From NCBI RefSeq assembly GCF_000633595.2, contig NZ_JIBU02000013.1, positions 62,001 to 126,000 on the forward strand: 64,000 bases of DNA. Reading direction: 5' to 3'. Of this stretch, positions 26,974 to 35,843 are shown one piece after another (position 1 is the stretch's first letter; each line of letters starts with the position of its first letter). Source of the stretch: Clostridium drakei (GTDB taxonomy: Bacteria > Bacillota > Clostridia > Clostridiales > Clostridiaceae). The position numbers and the translations under genes are program-made. Below the pieces are notes generated by a model, which saw only the letters and a program-made list of their open reading frames with translations, ran no database searches and was not told where the DNA came from.

Positions 26974-27381
26974 TTATTTTCCACTAATAACATATTTTTC
27001 TGAAGTTAATCTACTATTAACCTGATTTAATAGAGCCATATACATAAGTGTATTTGCAGCTTGATTTGTTTTTTCATTTTCTATATCTACATTATTTCCA
27101 TCTTCATTCATACTGGTAGAGTTATCTGTCTTTGTATTTATTTCTCCATAATTTCCTTGTAGCTTAATATGTTTACCATCTGTAGTTTTCAAATCTAAAT
27201 CATTCATATTGCTTTGTAAAGATTCTTCAAAAGTTACATATTTTCTTTTATATCCCTTTGTATTTATGTTGGCAATGTTATTTCCTATTGCCTTACTTCT
27301 TTCTGTGGAAGCATCTAACCCCTTCTTTATCAAATTATAAACTTCCTGATCTTTAGAAATATTCCCTATATTCAACTCCAA
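26974..27381 (-). CDS. flgB: Flagellar basal body rod protein FlgB
   Basis: A 135-residue proximal rod subunit and first gene of the main flagellar operon. The N-terminal signature is LDASTERSKAIGNNIANINTKGYKRKYVTFEE. It has the FlgB-specific DGNNVDIENEKTNQAANTLMYMALLNQV. No ATG exists at the N-terminus. Two TTG codons (27381 and 27375) are possible starts, and the second has GGGGGA at 6-nt spacing and is slightly favoured. Weak start codons on the first gene may limit basal-body synthesis. Confidence 0.92.
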   Translation of the reverse strand: MELNIGNISKDQEVYNLIKKGLDASTERSKAIGNNIANINTKGYKRKYVTFEESLQSNMNDLDLKTTDGKHIKLQGNYGEINTKTDNSTSMNEDGNNVDIENEKTNQAANTLMYMALLNQVNSRLTSEKYVISGK

Positions 27382-27424
27382 TCCCCCATTTTCATATATA
27401 TTTCTCCAAAATTTCTATAATTTT

Positions 27425-27453
27425 AATATAATTTTACTTTATATTAAAACCAA
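27425..27453 (-). promoter_or_regulatory. Candidate promoter of the flgB operon
   Basis: On the minus strand, TTGGTT (27448-27453) and TATATT (27425-27430) are separated by 17 bp and lie about 45 bp upstream of the flgB start. The -35 is poor and the region is so A+T-rich that chance matches are likely. Confidence 0.35.
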
Positions 27454-27744
27454 CTCAATATAAACTATTTTATCATAAAATTTAAAATAAATGTTAACTT
27501 TTATAAAATTTATTGTAATTTTTTTATTATTTTTAGCACAAGGTTTTAATTTCATTTAAAAACATATTAATGTTTTTTTGCTATTTACTCTAAAATTTAA
27601 AAACTTAACTTAAATAATACTATTTTGTCCTTATTATTATACAATATCAAGGTATGTTTTACTATATAATTTCAAAATGTAATTTTATGCAAGTTTAATT
27701 TTGTAGAATTTTCAGAATAAATAGAATTAGCACTCATTTTTTAA

Positions 27745-27798
27745 TAAAAAAAGAAAAAACAGTACCAATTTAATTTAACTAAAACTTAGTACTGTTTT
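27745..27798 (-). terminator. Terminator after the flagellin-like gene
   Basis: A 10-bp stem AAAACAGTAC/GTACTGTTTT (27756-27765 and 27789-27798) is followed on the minus strand by TTTTTTCTTTTTTT. Confidence 0.8.
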
Positions 27799-27805
27799 CT
27801 AGATA

Positions 27806-28666
27806 TTATTTACTTCTTACATTTTCGAGTATTTTTAATGCATCTTGAGGTAACTTATTCGTTTGAACCATCATAGCATTTCCTGCTTGTACAAGTATAC
27901 TTGCTGTACTATATTTAACCATTTCTTCTGCTACATCTACATCTCTAATTTCACTATCTGCTGTCTGCATTTGCATGGAAATGCTATCAGCATTATTTAC
28001 ATTTTCTTGAAATCTATTTTGTAAAGCACCATATTGACTTCTTACAGAAACTATTATATTTAACGATTTATCTATTATACCTAAAGCATTATCAATATTA
28101 TTGCCTTCTTTTACGTTATATAGTTCTCCCGACTTTAATTGTGCCAAACTTTTACCATCTTCCGTTTTAAGATTTTTAGATGATACATCCCTTTTTGATA
28201 TTATAACTTTCTCCCCTGAATTTGCACCAATAGTCATCTCTATATCTTTATCCTCACTTAAAAGTTTAACTCCATTAAATTCACTATCACTAGATATATC
28301 ATCCATCCCATCTACCATTTGATCAATTTGATTCTGTATTGTCTTTCTATCTTCTGGAGTAGCCGAAGCGCTTCCTGATTGTATAACTAATTCTTTTATT
28401 TTGTGAAGCATTTCATTCATTTCATTTAATCCACCATCTGCTGTCTGCAGCATACTCATACCATCTTGAGAATTTCTTGCTGCCATCTGAAGCCCTCTTA
28501 TTTGCATCCTCATTCTTTCACTTTCGGCAATTCCATTAGGACTATCTTTAGCATTATTCACCTTTTGCCCAGAAGATACTCTTCCCGATGAAATACTTTC
28601 ATTATTTAATGCTTTCGAATAATTCATATAAACACTTAAAGATGCCAAATTAGGATTTAATCTCAT
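27806..28666 (-). CDS. Short divergent flagellin-like protein
   Basis: A 286-residue protein with both conserved flagellin ends. The N-terminus MRLNPNLASLSVYMNYSKA...ISSGRVSSGQKVNNAKDSPNGIAESERMRMQIRGL parallels flagellin D0/D1. The C-terminus SEIRDVDVAEEMVKYSTASILVQAGNAMMVQTNKLPQDALKILE parallels flagellin as well. It differs from the two large flagellins in this window: the N-terminus is MRLNPN rather than MIINHN, the DDAAGLAIS box is DSPNGIAES, and the variable domain is tiny. It could be a minor flagellin or a hook-filament junction protein. The ATG at 28666 is chosen because GGAG is spaced 8 nt from it and the product then aligns with flagellin N-termini. Confidence 0.82.
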   Translation of the reverse strand: MRLNPNLASLSVYMNYSKALNNESISSGRVSSGQKVNNAKDSPNGIAESERMRMQIRGLQMAARNSQDGMSMLQTADGGLNEMNEMLHKIKELVIQSGSASATPEDRKTIQNQIDQMVDGMDDISSDSEFNGVKLLSEDKDIEMTIGANSGEKVIISKRDVSSKNLKTEDGKSLAQLKSGELYNVKEGNNIDNALGIIDKSLNIIVSVRSQYGALQNRFQENVNNADSISMQMQTADSEIRDVDVAEEMVKYSTASILVQAGNAMMVQTNKLPQDALKILENVRSK

Positions 28667-28703
28667 ACCATTCACTCCAAATCATATAAATTGATTTTTA
28701 CAT

Positions 28704-29384
28704 TTAGTTTGCTAAACTTATATTCATATTAATATTATTTTTTGTAGAATTTACGTCTAATGTAGAATCTCCAAGTAAATTTCCTCTATTGTCATAAAAA
28801 TAAACTTTTACTGAACTTCCTCCTATAATTGAAACTGCAGTAGTACCAATATCAAAGAAATTCTTATTCCCTTCTATTTTATACTTTGATGCAGAAGGCA
28901 AATTTGTAAATATAGTTATTTGTTTAAAACTAGGGATCATCTGAGCAACTAATACATTTGCTGAAGCATTATAACCATTATTATCCTTAGAAGTTAAATT
29001 AAATTTCAACACAGCAGCCTTAGGCAAACTTTCTCCTTTTTTAGATTTAACATTTTTGCTTATATTCAATTTATAATTATGTGACATCTTATATCCTCCA
29101 TAAGGTGGATTAACTTTTGCCAAATTTTCATTATCTCCTGCGGAAATACTTACATCAACAGTACTCCCATCTGTAAGATCTTGCAGAGTAACATTATTAT
29201 TTAAAGAACTAATATCCACTGGTGTTTTAAATTGCAATGTCCATATTTTGTTTACATCACTTATAGCTCTATTTCCCATATCATTAAAATCTTCTGCTGC
29301 CGAAACACCTAAAGCACCATAAGAAACACAACAAATCATTACAAAAGTTAAAATTAAGGCTGCTCTTCTTATAAGTTTTTTCAA
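28704..29384 (-). CDS. Secreted Ig-like protein (paralogue A)
   Basis: A 226-residue exported protein with a Sec signal peptide (MKKLIRRAALILTFVMICC...SAAE). A single SbsA-type Ig-like module follows (ISDVNKIWTLQFKTPVDISSLNNNVTLQDLTDGS), then a beta-rich C-terminal part. It is clearly paralogous to the next gene upstream: both share the AISDVNKxWTxxFxxxxxxSxLxxNVxxxD pattern and a YKIEGNxxxFDIG segment. There is no anchor motif, so it is secreted or held by other surface proteins. The start is TTG with AAAGGAGG upstream. The biological role is unknown. Confidence 0.75.
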   Translation of the reverse strand: MKKLIRRAALILTFVMICCVSYGALGVSAAEDFNDMGNRAISDVNKIWTLQFKTPVDISSLNNNVTLQDLTDGSTVDVSISAGDNENLAKVNPPYGGYKMSHNYKLNISKNVKSKKGESLPKAAVLKFNLTSKDNNGYNASANVLVAQMIPSFKQITIFTNLPSASKYKIEGNKNFFDIGTTAVSIIGGSSVKVYFYDNRGNLLGDSTLDVNSTKNNINMNISLAN

Positions 29385-29451
29385 TTTTTATTCCTCCTTT
29401 AAAGTATTACTTATTTATTATCGTCAGTACACAGTTATTTCTTTATGGTCA

Positions 29452-30126
29452 TTACTGCAGATTTAAATTCATATTACTTTTACTTGTAGAAACATCCATA
29501 TTAGTTGTTCCAAGTACACTTCCTACTGAATCACATATATAAACTTTAACAGTATTTCCTCCTACTAACGACACCATAGGTTTGCCTATATCAAATAAAT
29601 TATTGTTTCCTTCTATTTTATATTTCGATGCATTTGGTATATTGGTAGAAATTATTGTTATTTGCTTAAAAGCATCAATAAGAGGTGATACTACAACACT
29701 TGCAGATACAGTATATGCACTATTACCTTTTGGAGCAACTATAAAATTAAGTGCAGTAGTTCTGGATAAGAAAGCTCCGTTTACTAACTTTATATTTTTA
29801 CTTATAGTAATTTGATAATTATGTCCTACAACATAACCTTCTGATGGAGCCTTCACTTTAACAACTGATTTACTTTCTCCTTGTATAGGCGTTATATAAA
29901 GATTTTTATCTGATGTAATATCTTTAATTTGCACATTACCAAGTACCGAATTAAAATTTATATCATTATTAAAAGTTATTGTCCAAGTTTTATTTACATC
30001 AGTTATAGTTCTAGTTCCTAAATTTAAAACACTATCATCATTAGCCGAAACACTAATACTACTAAATGTTAATGATATAAGCATAAAAAGAGCTATAAAA
30101 ATACATTTTTTAAATTTTCTTATCAA
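29452..30126 (-). CDS. Secreted Ig-like protein (paralogue B)
   Basis: A 224-residue exported protein with signal peptide (KCIFIALFMLISLTFSSISVSA). It has the same architecture as its downstream paralogue: ITDVNKTWTITFNNDINFNSVLGNVQIKD then SKYKIEGNNNLFDIGKPMVSLVGG. The pair looks like a local duplication with substantial divergence. The start is TTG with GGGGGA 6 nt upstream. No enzyme motif is seen; an extracellular structural or adhesive role is inferred from the fold type only. Confidence 0.75.
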   Translation of the reverse strand: MIRKFKKCIFIALFMLISLTFSSISVSANDDSVLNLGTRTITDVNKTWTITFNNDINFNSVLGNVQIKDITSDKNLYITPIQGESKSVVKVKAPSEGYVVGHNYQITISKNIKLVNGAFLSRTTALNFIVAPKGNSAYTVSASVVVSPLIDAFKQITIISTNIPNASKYKIEGNNNLFDIGKPMVSLVGGNTVKVYICDSVGSVLGTTNMDVSTSKSNMNLNLQ

Positions 30127-30326
30127 TTCTCTTCCCCCTTAATTTTTACTACCAACCCTAAATTTAAAATGCTAATATTTCTTATCATAGTTTAAGGAGG
30201 AAGGTATTTCCTCCCTCCTATTAATTGTTTTTTATCTATACATCTTTAAAGGTAAAGTTACAAATACTTTCAAAGTATTCAATAACTAAACATTTTTAAA
30301 ACTTCATGTATTCCATAATGTCTAAA

Positions 30327-33300
30327 TTAGTTAGATGACCACAATGTACCTGCCGCTGTATACGAATAAACTTTTGCAGCATAAGGATTTCCAGCCTGAT
30401 CTGTAAGTGAGCCATTATGTGTTATAGTAGCTGCATCATTAACACCACTTAGTGTGAATGATATTGTGTGAGTCGTTGAATTATAAATCGCACTATCTAT
30501 TGTAACATTACTAGTTGTAAATGATGATTTAACATCTATTCCATTTCCTACAGCACTACCGCCTATATATAATGGTGAATCAAAGGTTACCAATAAAGTA
30601 GTTGCCTTATTCGTAGGTCCTGTTGGCCCTGCTGGTACTGTTGATGTTGGTGCAGTTAAATCTGCTGTAAATGCTGGTACTGCAGCAGATACAGTTCCTG
30701 CTAAATCAACTGCATACACTACATAAGCTGTTCCATCTGTAACTTTTGCATTATTAGCTGTTATTGCTATTGTTGTATCAGTATCAGCTGCAGTAACTGC
30801 AGCACTTCCTATACTAGCTGCTGTAATAGCTGATGCTGTACTTGCTGTTACAGAAGGCACTACATATAATGTACTATTACCTTTATTGCTCTGTGCTACC
30901 ACATTAAATCCATCTGTTTTTTCCTTTGCACTTACTAACGCATCTCCACCAGCTGTTGATGCTGCTGTAACTTTTGCTACTGGTGCCACTATTGGTGCTG
31001 AAGTAAGACTAACACCAACTGAAGCTGATAATGAATTTAAGTTAGCATTTGTTCCATCAGCTATACTTAATACATAAACCTTGTAATCTCTATTTGTAAT
31101 TGCATCTCCATCACTATCTTTAGCTGAAGCATCCAATTTTACAACTAAGTTTGATCCTGTCTTAGAAACATTTGTATAGTTCGTTATTGAATTTGCTGCT
31201 GCTAAATCAAGTGCTGGTTTCGAATTCTTAACCACAATAACTCTGTAACCTTGTACTTGATTTGTATCTGCATTTGATGTTTCACCTGTTGATTTATCAA
31301 AGGTTACTTGTAAATCACTTCCATTATTGTTATTTCCAACATCATAAGCTGCTATATTAAGGACAGCTGCTGGTGCTCCATTAAACTTAATACTAATAGG
31401 AGTTGTTGTAATATCATTAGTTGCTGTAGTAATTCCATCTGCATTTATTAATTTTGTATGATTTATCTTAAATGTTAAATTGTCTACACTATCTTTAACA
31501 TCATTTGAAGTTGCTTTATTTGAGAAAGTAATTCCCAAATGAGTGTCATCTAATTTTGTTACAGTATATTTTAAGCCTACTGGTAAATTAGTTGGAGTTA
31601 CATATCCACTATCATTTCCATTTACATCAGTATCTGCTGCAACTTTATCCGCAAATTTTCCATTTTGTATTTCTACTACTACCTTATCAGTTGGAGTTCC
31701 ATCTGCATTTGTTCCAGATATAGTTCCATCATTAGCTGATGTTTCAATAAACGTTGCTGGTGAAACTGATTTTATGCTTGGTACTAATGTTAATGCTGCT
31801 GATGTCTTATTACTTTCCTGCTTTCCTGAATCTGTTCTTGTTACATATACAACAGTATCATTAGCTGGGAATCCACCAGTTATAGTTACTGCTACAGGTC
31901 CTGCTACATCATTATTAGTTGCTGTACCTATTAAATTACCTGAAGCACTGTATACCTTAATTATAGAACCATATGGTATTTTTTCTGTTGTATTATTACC
32001 TACAACTACTTTGTCATCTCCAGAAGCATTATCTGTTACAGATATATTTACTGGTGCCTGAGATCCACTACTTGTATCTAACATAGTAAATGAAATTTTA
32101 GTATTGTTTGTATCTCCATTAATAGTATTTGTAGTATCTAATACTAACGAATAGCTTCCATTAACTGTTAATTCTTTTCCAACTTGAGTTATTAGGTGCG
32201 TAGTTGGATCTGTGGTATCTGTTGTTTGGTAAGGTGTTGTTGCTCCATTTAAAGATATAGATGGCACTGTAGTACAATTTAATTTGTTCACAATCGTTGG
32301 AGTTACTGCTGATTTATAAGTTCCTCCATTAAATACTCCTGTTACATCAGGTGAAAGTGCTTTATCTATAGAATCAACTCTAAATGTCTGCTTAGTAGTA
32401 CTAACTGCACCATTTTCTTTACTAGTTGTAGTTACAGTAAGTTCATATTCTCCATTTTGTTCTACAGTATTACCAGGTACAAAAGCTACTGTTGCTGGAT
32501 TAGTTACTGGTGTATAAGTTACACTTCCTGGATTACCAGCAGCTGTTTTTGTCATCTTGATAGTAGCTGAACTATAAGTTCCTGCTAAGTTTGTCCATGA
32601 TGGTGTTGCTTTGCAATAAGTATCCACACTATCAGGATTTGTTACTGTATCCTTAACTGTTCCAGCCTTCTCCACCATGCTAATATCAACGGATGCAGGT
32701 GCTGAAGAATTGATAGTAAAACTAATAGCCTTACTATTATATGCATCAGATGGAGTCATATTGCTATCATGTTTCTTAGCCGTTACAGTCAATATATAAT
32801 CTCCATTTCCTGCTGATGGTAATTTTAAATCGCTTAATAATGTTGATGGAGTTACATTGTTATCTATTACAGTACCATCTTTCTTAGTTAGCTTAGCTGA
32901 ATAAGTTATACTTCCTATAGTACCTGTATTCCAACTTACATCTGGGAATGTAGATTTACCATTAGGATCACTAGGATCTACTGGTCTGGTAGAGTAAATC
33001 TTTCCACTTTCAATTCCAGTTACTTGAGGAACCGGGAACAATCCAAAGGTTACAGGATCACTTTCCATTAATGGTCCACTTGCCTTAACCTTAACTTGTA
33101 CTTGTAATGACATAGTCATTGAAATTGATGTGCTTCCTCCCTGACAATCCTTCCAATCATCTGTGTTGTATCTATATTGCATTCCTGCAGCACTTCCAAT
33201 AATCTTTCCAAAATTCAAATCTATAGATATGTTACCTGGAACTACAGCTTTACCTATTTCTATAGGAGTTGATGGCTTACTGTCCACATTTCCTGCAAGT

Positions 33301-35654
33301 ACAACTCTAAGCATTTGTTTTTTATTATCTGTACCTAATGGTCCCGTTATCTTAGTATGCATATTATTTACTGTTATTTCACCCTTATCGGTTGCAGTAT
33401 CAGTTATATAATCTGTAGGAAGATCTGGTATAGTTCCATCTGCATTTTCATCATTTATATAAACCTTATAAGATTTTCCTGGTTTTAAACCTGTAATTTT
33501 CTGATCCTGAGCATTTATAGCAAAACCTACTGGTGCTTCTGCTGGACAAGGTACTCCTACCTTACTTCCCTCTGCTTTGTCTTTTGCTGTTACAGTTACA
33601 TATATAGTAGTTCCATTTGGATCAAAGTTTAGTCCTGATACAACTGCTTTATAATTACTATCTACCACCGCTGTTTTTACTGGTTTTGTATCTGATATAT
33701 TGGTGTAAACACTTATTACATCTCCTGGATTCAACTTTGTATTTACTCCATTTACTGTTACACTATCTTTACTTCCTACTTCATTTACAACAGTTATATT
33801 ATTTACATCTATTGTACCTGAATCGATAGATACAGTCATAGTAACCTTTGTACCATATCCAAGTATAGTTCCTGTATAAGTATATGATCCTTTTGATATC
33901 TTAGGATTAGCTCTATCCCAATTTACAACTAATCGACGCTGATTTCCACCACTCATTGTAGCAGAAACATAATCTGGAAAATTAAACTTTGATATATCAT
34001 CAGTAGAATAGCTTTTCCCAGGCTCTACACTAACTACTTTATCATTTAGCTTAGGTTTTGTAATGGCTGTTCCCTTTGTAGTTCCATCTGAATCTTTGGA
34101 AATAGTAGACGCTTTTCCTGACTTCATATAGTAAAGTGAGTCACCTACTAAATTCAAATAATCTGCTGAATCATTTACTACTTTATAACCATTTCCTGTA
34201 CTATCTAACTTATATATTCTTTTTCCATCAACATTACTTATATAGTAGATATTATTATCATCTACACCACATACTATTGTAGCTATATCTGTAACGCCCT
34301 TTAAATTTGTAGTTCCATTTCCTTTTTGAGGAATGTTAGTAACTATACTTAATGGAGTTGGATTGCTAGTATAAGTACTACCACCCATAGATCTATAAAG
34401 TTTACCATCTTTTCCTGTGTAATAAACTAAATAATCATTAGATGCACTTATAAATTCAGTATTTATGTCACTTAATTTCGTTTTTGAAGCATTGTTTAAC
34501 AAGTTACAACTATATAGTTTATTATTATCTGAAGCATTTACGTAAAATATAAAGTTATCTCCTACACTTAAATATTTAGCAGAATCCGATATAAGTTGTC
34601 TTCTTCCTTGAGAATCATATACATATATTCTTCCTCTATCGGAGTTATTTATATAGTATATTTTGCTTCCTACTACATTTATGCAGGCAGCCATATCATC
34701 AGAAATTTTTTGTCTTTGAGTTCCATCAGTTCTTACTTTATATATTCTTCCCATATCTTTATAATTACTATAATATACCCAATCTCCAACTACATTTATA
34801 TATTGAACACTATCATCACTTATAACATAATCCTCTACACCTGTTACACTTTTTTTATAAAGCTTGTTACCATCTGCTGTGTTTTCATAATATATCCAAC
34901 TTCCAGTCTTATCTATAGCTGCAAAACCATTGTTAGTTATATTTATACCAGTATTTCCATGTACTGTATCATCATCTGGATTACTATTTGGTGTTGGATT
35001 TAAAATTAAAGAAGTATTTAAAGTTCCCGATGTAGAATTTCCTTGATTTAGATTTATATATCCTTCTGCAAGTTCAGTTAATCCATCACTAGCATATACT
35101 CCAAAAGAAATTCCTGTTCCTGACAAATTATTTCCCATAAAAGTTGCTACATCTGTAAGCGGAGTAGTTTGGCTATCTCCAACTTTAAAATAAGATGCAT
35201 TACTTACTCCTGATACTGATGCTTTAACTGTATACATGCTAAGTCCTGTAGTAATAGTTTTATATGTTACATTTACTATAGCAAACATATTTGTGTTTGC
35301 ATTAGTAGGATCTGTATACTCATTATTAGCATTTGCAACAATTTTTTGTTTTGTTCCTGTGGCAGTGTAAAAAGTTAACGTACCTCCAACTTTCGATACA
35401 ATTTGACTATCATCTACTGGTGAACCAGTAAATATATCCTGTGCCTTTCCTGTACTATCCACATAGTATATAACTCCCAAATTATTCATTAATTGATCAT
35501 TTATATCTGCTAAATGACTTGAATTATTAAGATATGCTGCATCATAAACATTATTGCCAACCATTATTGAATTCTTCGGTAATTTAGCTTGTACTGCTGA
35601 ACCAAGCCCAAGCACAATGACTGCAGTCATAACTAATATTTTGGTTCTTTTCAT
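30327..35654 (-). CDS. Giant secreted surface protein with DUF5050-like propeller and Ig-like modules
   Basis: A 1775-residue protein with a signal peptide (MKRTKILVMTAVIVLGLGSAVQA). Residues about 235-520 form a DUF5050-like repeat region (YINVVGDWVYYSNYKDMGRIYK, CINVVGSKIYYINNSDRGRIY...), likely a beta-propeller. It is followed by many Ig-like modules rich in Thr/Ser/Asp (about 550-1775), the last resembling SbsA Ig (TTLLVTFDSPLYIGG...). I see no CWB2, SLH or LPXTG anchor. It may be an S-layer or matrix protein, attached through neighbouring CWB2 proteins; that is inference. It is transcribed downstream of the two CWB2 genes, separated from them by a terminator-like hairpin. Confidence 0.8.
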   Translation of the reverse strand: MKRTKILVMTAVIVLGLGSAVQAKLPKNSIMVGNNVYDAAYLNNSSHLADINDQLMNNLGVIYYVDSTGKAQDIFTGSPVDDSQIVSKVGGTLTFYTATGTKQKIVANANNEYTDPTNANTNMFAIVNVTYKTITTGLSMYTVKASVSGVSNASYFKVGDSQTTPLTDVATFMGNNLSGTGISFGVYASDGLTELAEGYINLNQGNSTSGTLNTSLILNPTPNSNPDDDTVHGNTGINITNNGFAAIDKTGSWIYYENTADGNKLYKKSVTGVEDYVISDDSVQYINVVGDWVYYSNYKDMGRIYKVRTDGTQRQKISDDMAACINVVGSKIYYINNSDRGRIYVYDSQGRRQLISDSAKYLSVGDNFIFYVNASDNNKLYSCNLLNNASKTKLSDINTEFISASNDYLVYYTGKDGKLYRSMGGSTYTSNPTPLSIVTNIPQKGNGTTNLKGVTDIATIVCGVDDNNIYYISNVDGKRIYKLDSTGNGYKVVNDSADYLNLVGDSLYYMKSGKASTISKDSDGTTKGTAITKPKLNDKVVSVEPGKSYSTDDISKFNFPDYVSATMSGGNQRRLVVNWDRANPKISKGSYTYTGTILGYGTKVTMTVSIDSGTIDVNNITVVNEVGSKDSVTVNGVNTKLNPGDVISVYTNISDTKPVKTAVVDSNYKAVVSGLNFDPNGTTIYVTVTAKDKAEGSKVGVPCPAEAPVGFAINAQDQKITGLKPGKSYKVYINDENADGTIPDLPTDYITDTATDKGEITVNNMHTKITGPLGTDNKKQMLRVVLAGNVDSKPSTPIEIGKAVVPGNISIDLNFGKIIGSAAGMQYRYNTDDWKDCQGGSTSISMTMSLQVQVKVKASGPLMESDPVTFGLFPVPQVTGIESGKIYSTRPVDPSDPNGKSTFPDVSWNTGTIGSITYSAKLTKKDGTVIDNNVTPSTLLSDLKLPSAGNGDYILTVTAKKHDSNMTPSDAYNSKAISFTINSSAPASVDISMVEKAGTVKDTVTNPDSVDTYCKATPSWTNLAGTYSSATIKMTKTAAGNPGSVTYTPVTNPATVAFVPGNTVEQNGEYELTVTTTSKENGAVSTTKQTFRVDSIDKALSPDVTGVFNGGTYKSAVTPTIVNKLNCTTVPSISLNGATTPYQTTDTTDPTTHLITQVGKELTVNGSYSLVLDTTNTINGDTNNTKISFTMLDTSSGSQAPVNISVTDNASGDDKVVVGNNTTEKIPYGSIIKVYSASGNLIGTATNNDVAGPVAVTITGGFPANDTVVYVTRTDSGKQESNKTSAALTLVPSIKSVSPATFIETSANDGTISGTNADGTPTDKVVVEIQNGKFADKVAADTDVNGNDSGYVTPTNLPVGLKYTVTKLDDTHLGITFSNKATSNDVKDSVDNLTFKINHTKLINADGITTATNDITTTPISIKFNGAPAAVLNIAAYDVGNNNNGSDLQVTFDKSTGETSNADTNQVQGYRVIVVKNSKPALDLAAANSITNYTNVSKTGSNLVVKLDASAKDSDGDAITNRDYKVYVLSIADGTNANLNSLSASVGVSLTSAPIVAPVAKVTAASTAGGDALVSAKEKTDGFNVVAQSNKGNSTLYVVPSVTASTASAITAASIGSAAVTAADTDTTIAITANNAKVTDGTAYVVYAVDLAGTVSAAVPAFTADLTAPTSTVPAGPTGPTNKATTLLVTFDSPLYIGGSAVGNGIDVKSSFTTSNVTIDSAIYNSTTHTISFTLSGVNDAATITHNGSLTDQAGNPYAAKVYSYTAAGTLWSSN

Positions 35655-35754
35655 TAATCTTCCTCCTCACATATATTAAATCCAATTAATCTTGAATTAA
35701 TAAACAAATTAAGTATATATTATTATACTCGTATATTTATTAGAAACTTTTAGT

Positions 35755-35783
35755 AGAAAAGAGCAGATAAGCTGCTCTTTTCT
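35755..35783 (-). terminator. Terminator between the CWB2 gene and the giant surface-protein gene
   Basis: A 12-bp perfect stem AGAAAAGAGCAG/CTGCTCTTTTCT (35755-35766 and 35772-35783) has a moderate T-rich end on the minus strand. It likely gives partial termination. Confidence 0.7.
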
Positions 35784-35843
35784 AACTAATTTTTAAGAGT
35801 TAAATATATAAAATAACATATATTAGCATCTTTCATCTAGTAG

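Larger units (their letters stand above)
27382..27805. other. Intergenic leader region of the flagellar operon
   Basis: This 424-bp, extremely A+T-rich gap separates the flagellin-like gene from flgB. It contains the terminator of the former (27745-27798) and a candidate promoter for flgB (27425-27453). I looked for a c-di-GMP riboswitch, which precedes flgB in some clostridia, and saw no matching conserved core. No coding frame is convincing. Confidence 0.6.

Noticed and set aside
27382-27805. A c-di-GMP riboswitch upstream of flgB, as in some clostridia
   Set aside because: No match to the conserved GEMM core was seen in either strand of this A+T-rich gap.
30196-30214. A hairpin (GGAGGAA/TTCCTCC) as terminator of the giant surface gene
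   Set aside because: It has no T tract on the minus strand after the stem, and is about 110 bp past the stop.
33617-33829. Leu/Tyr-rich plus-strand frames inside the giant surface gene
   Set aside because: Low-complexity shadows of Thr/Val/Asn-rich codons with no ribosome site.
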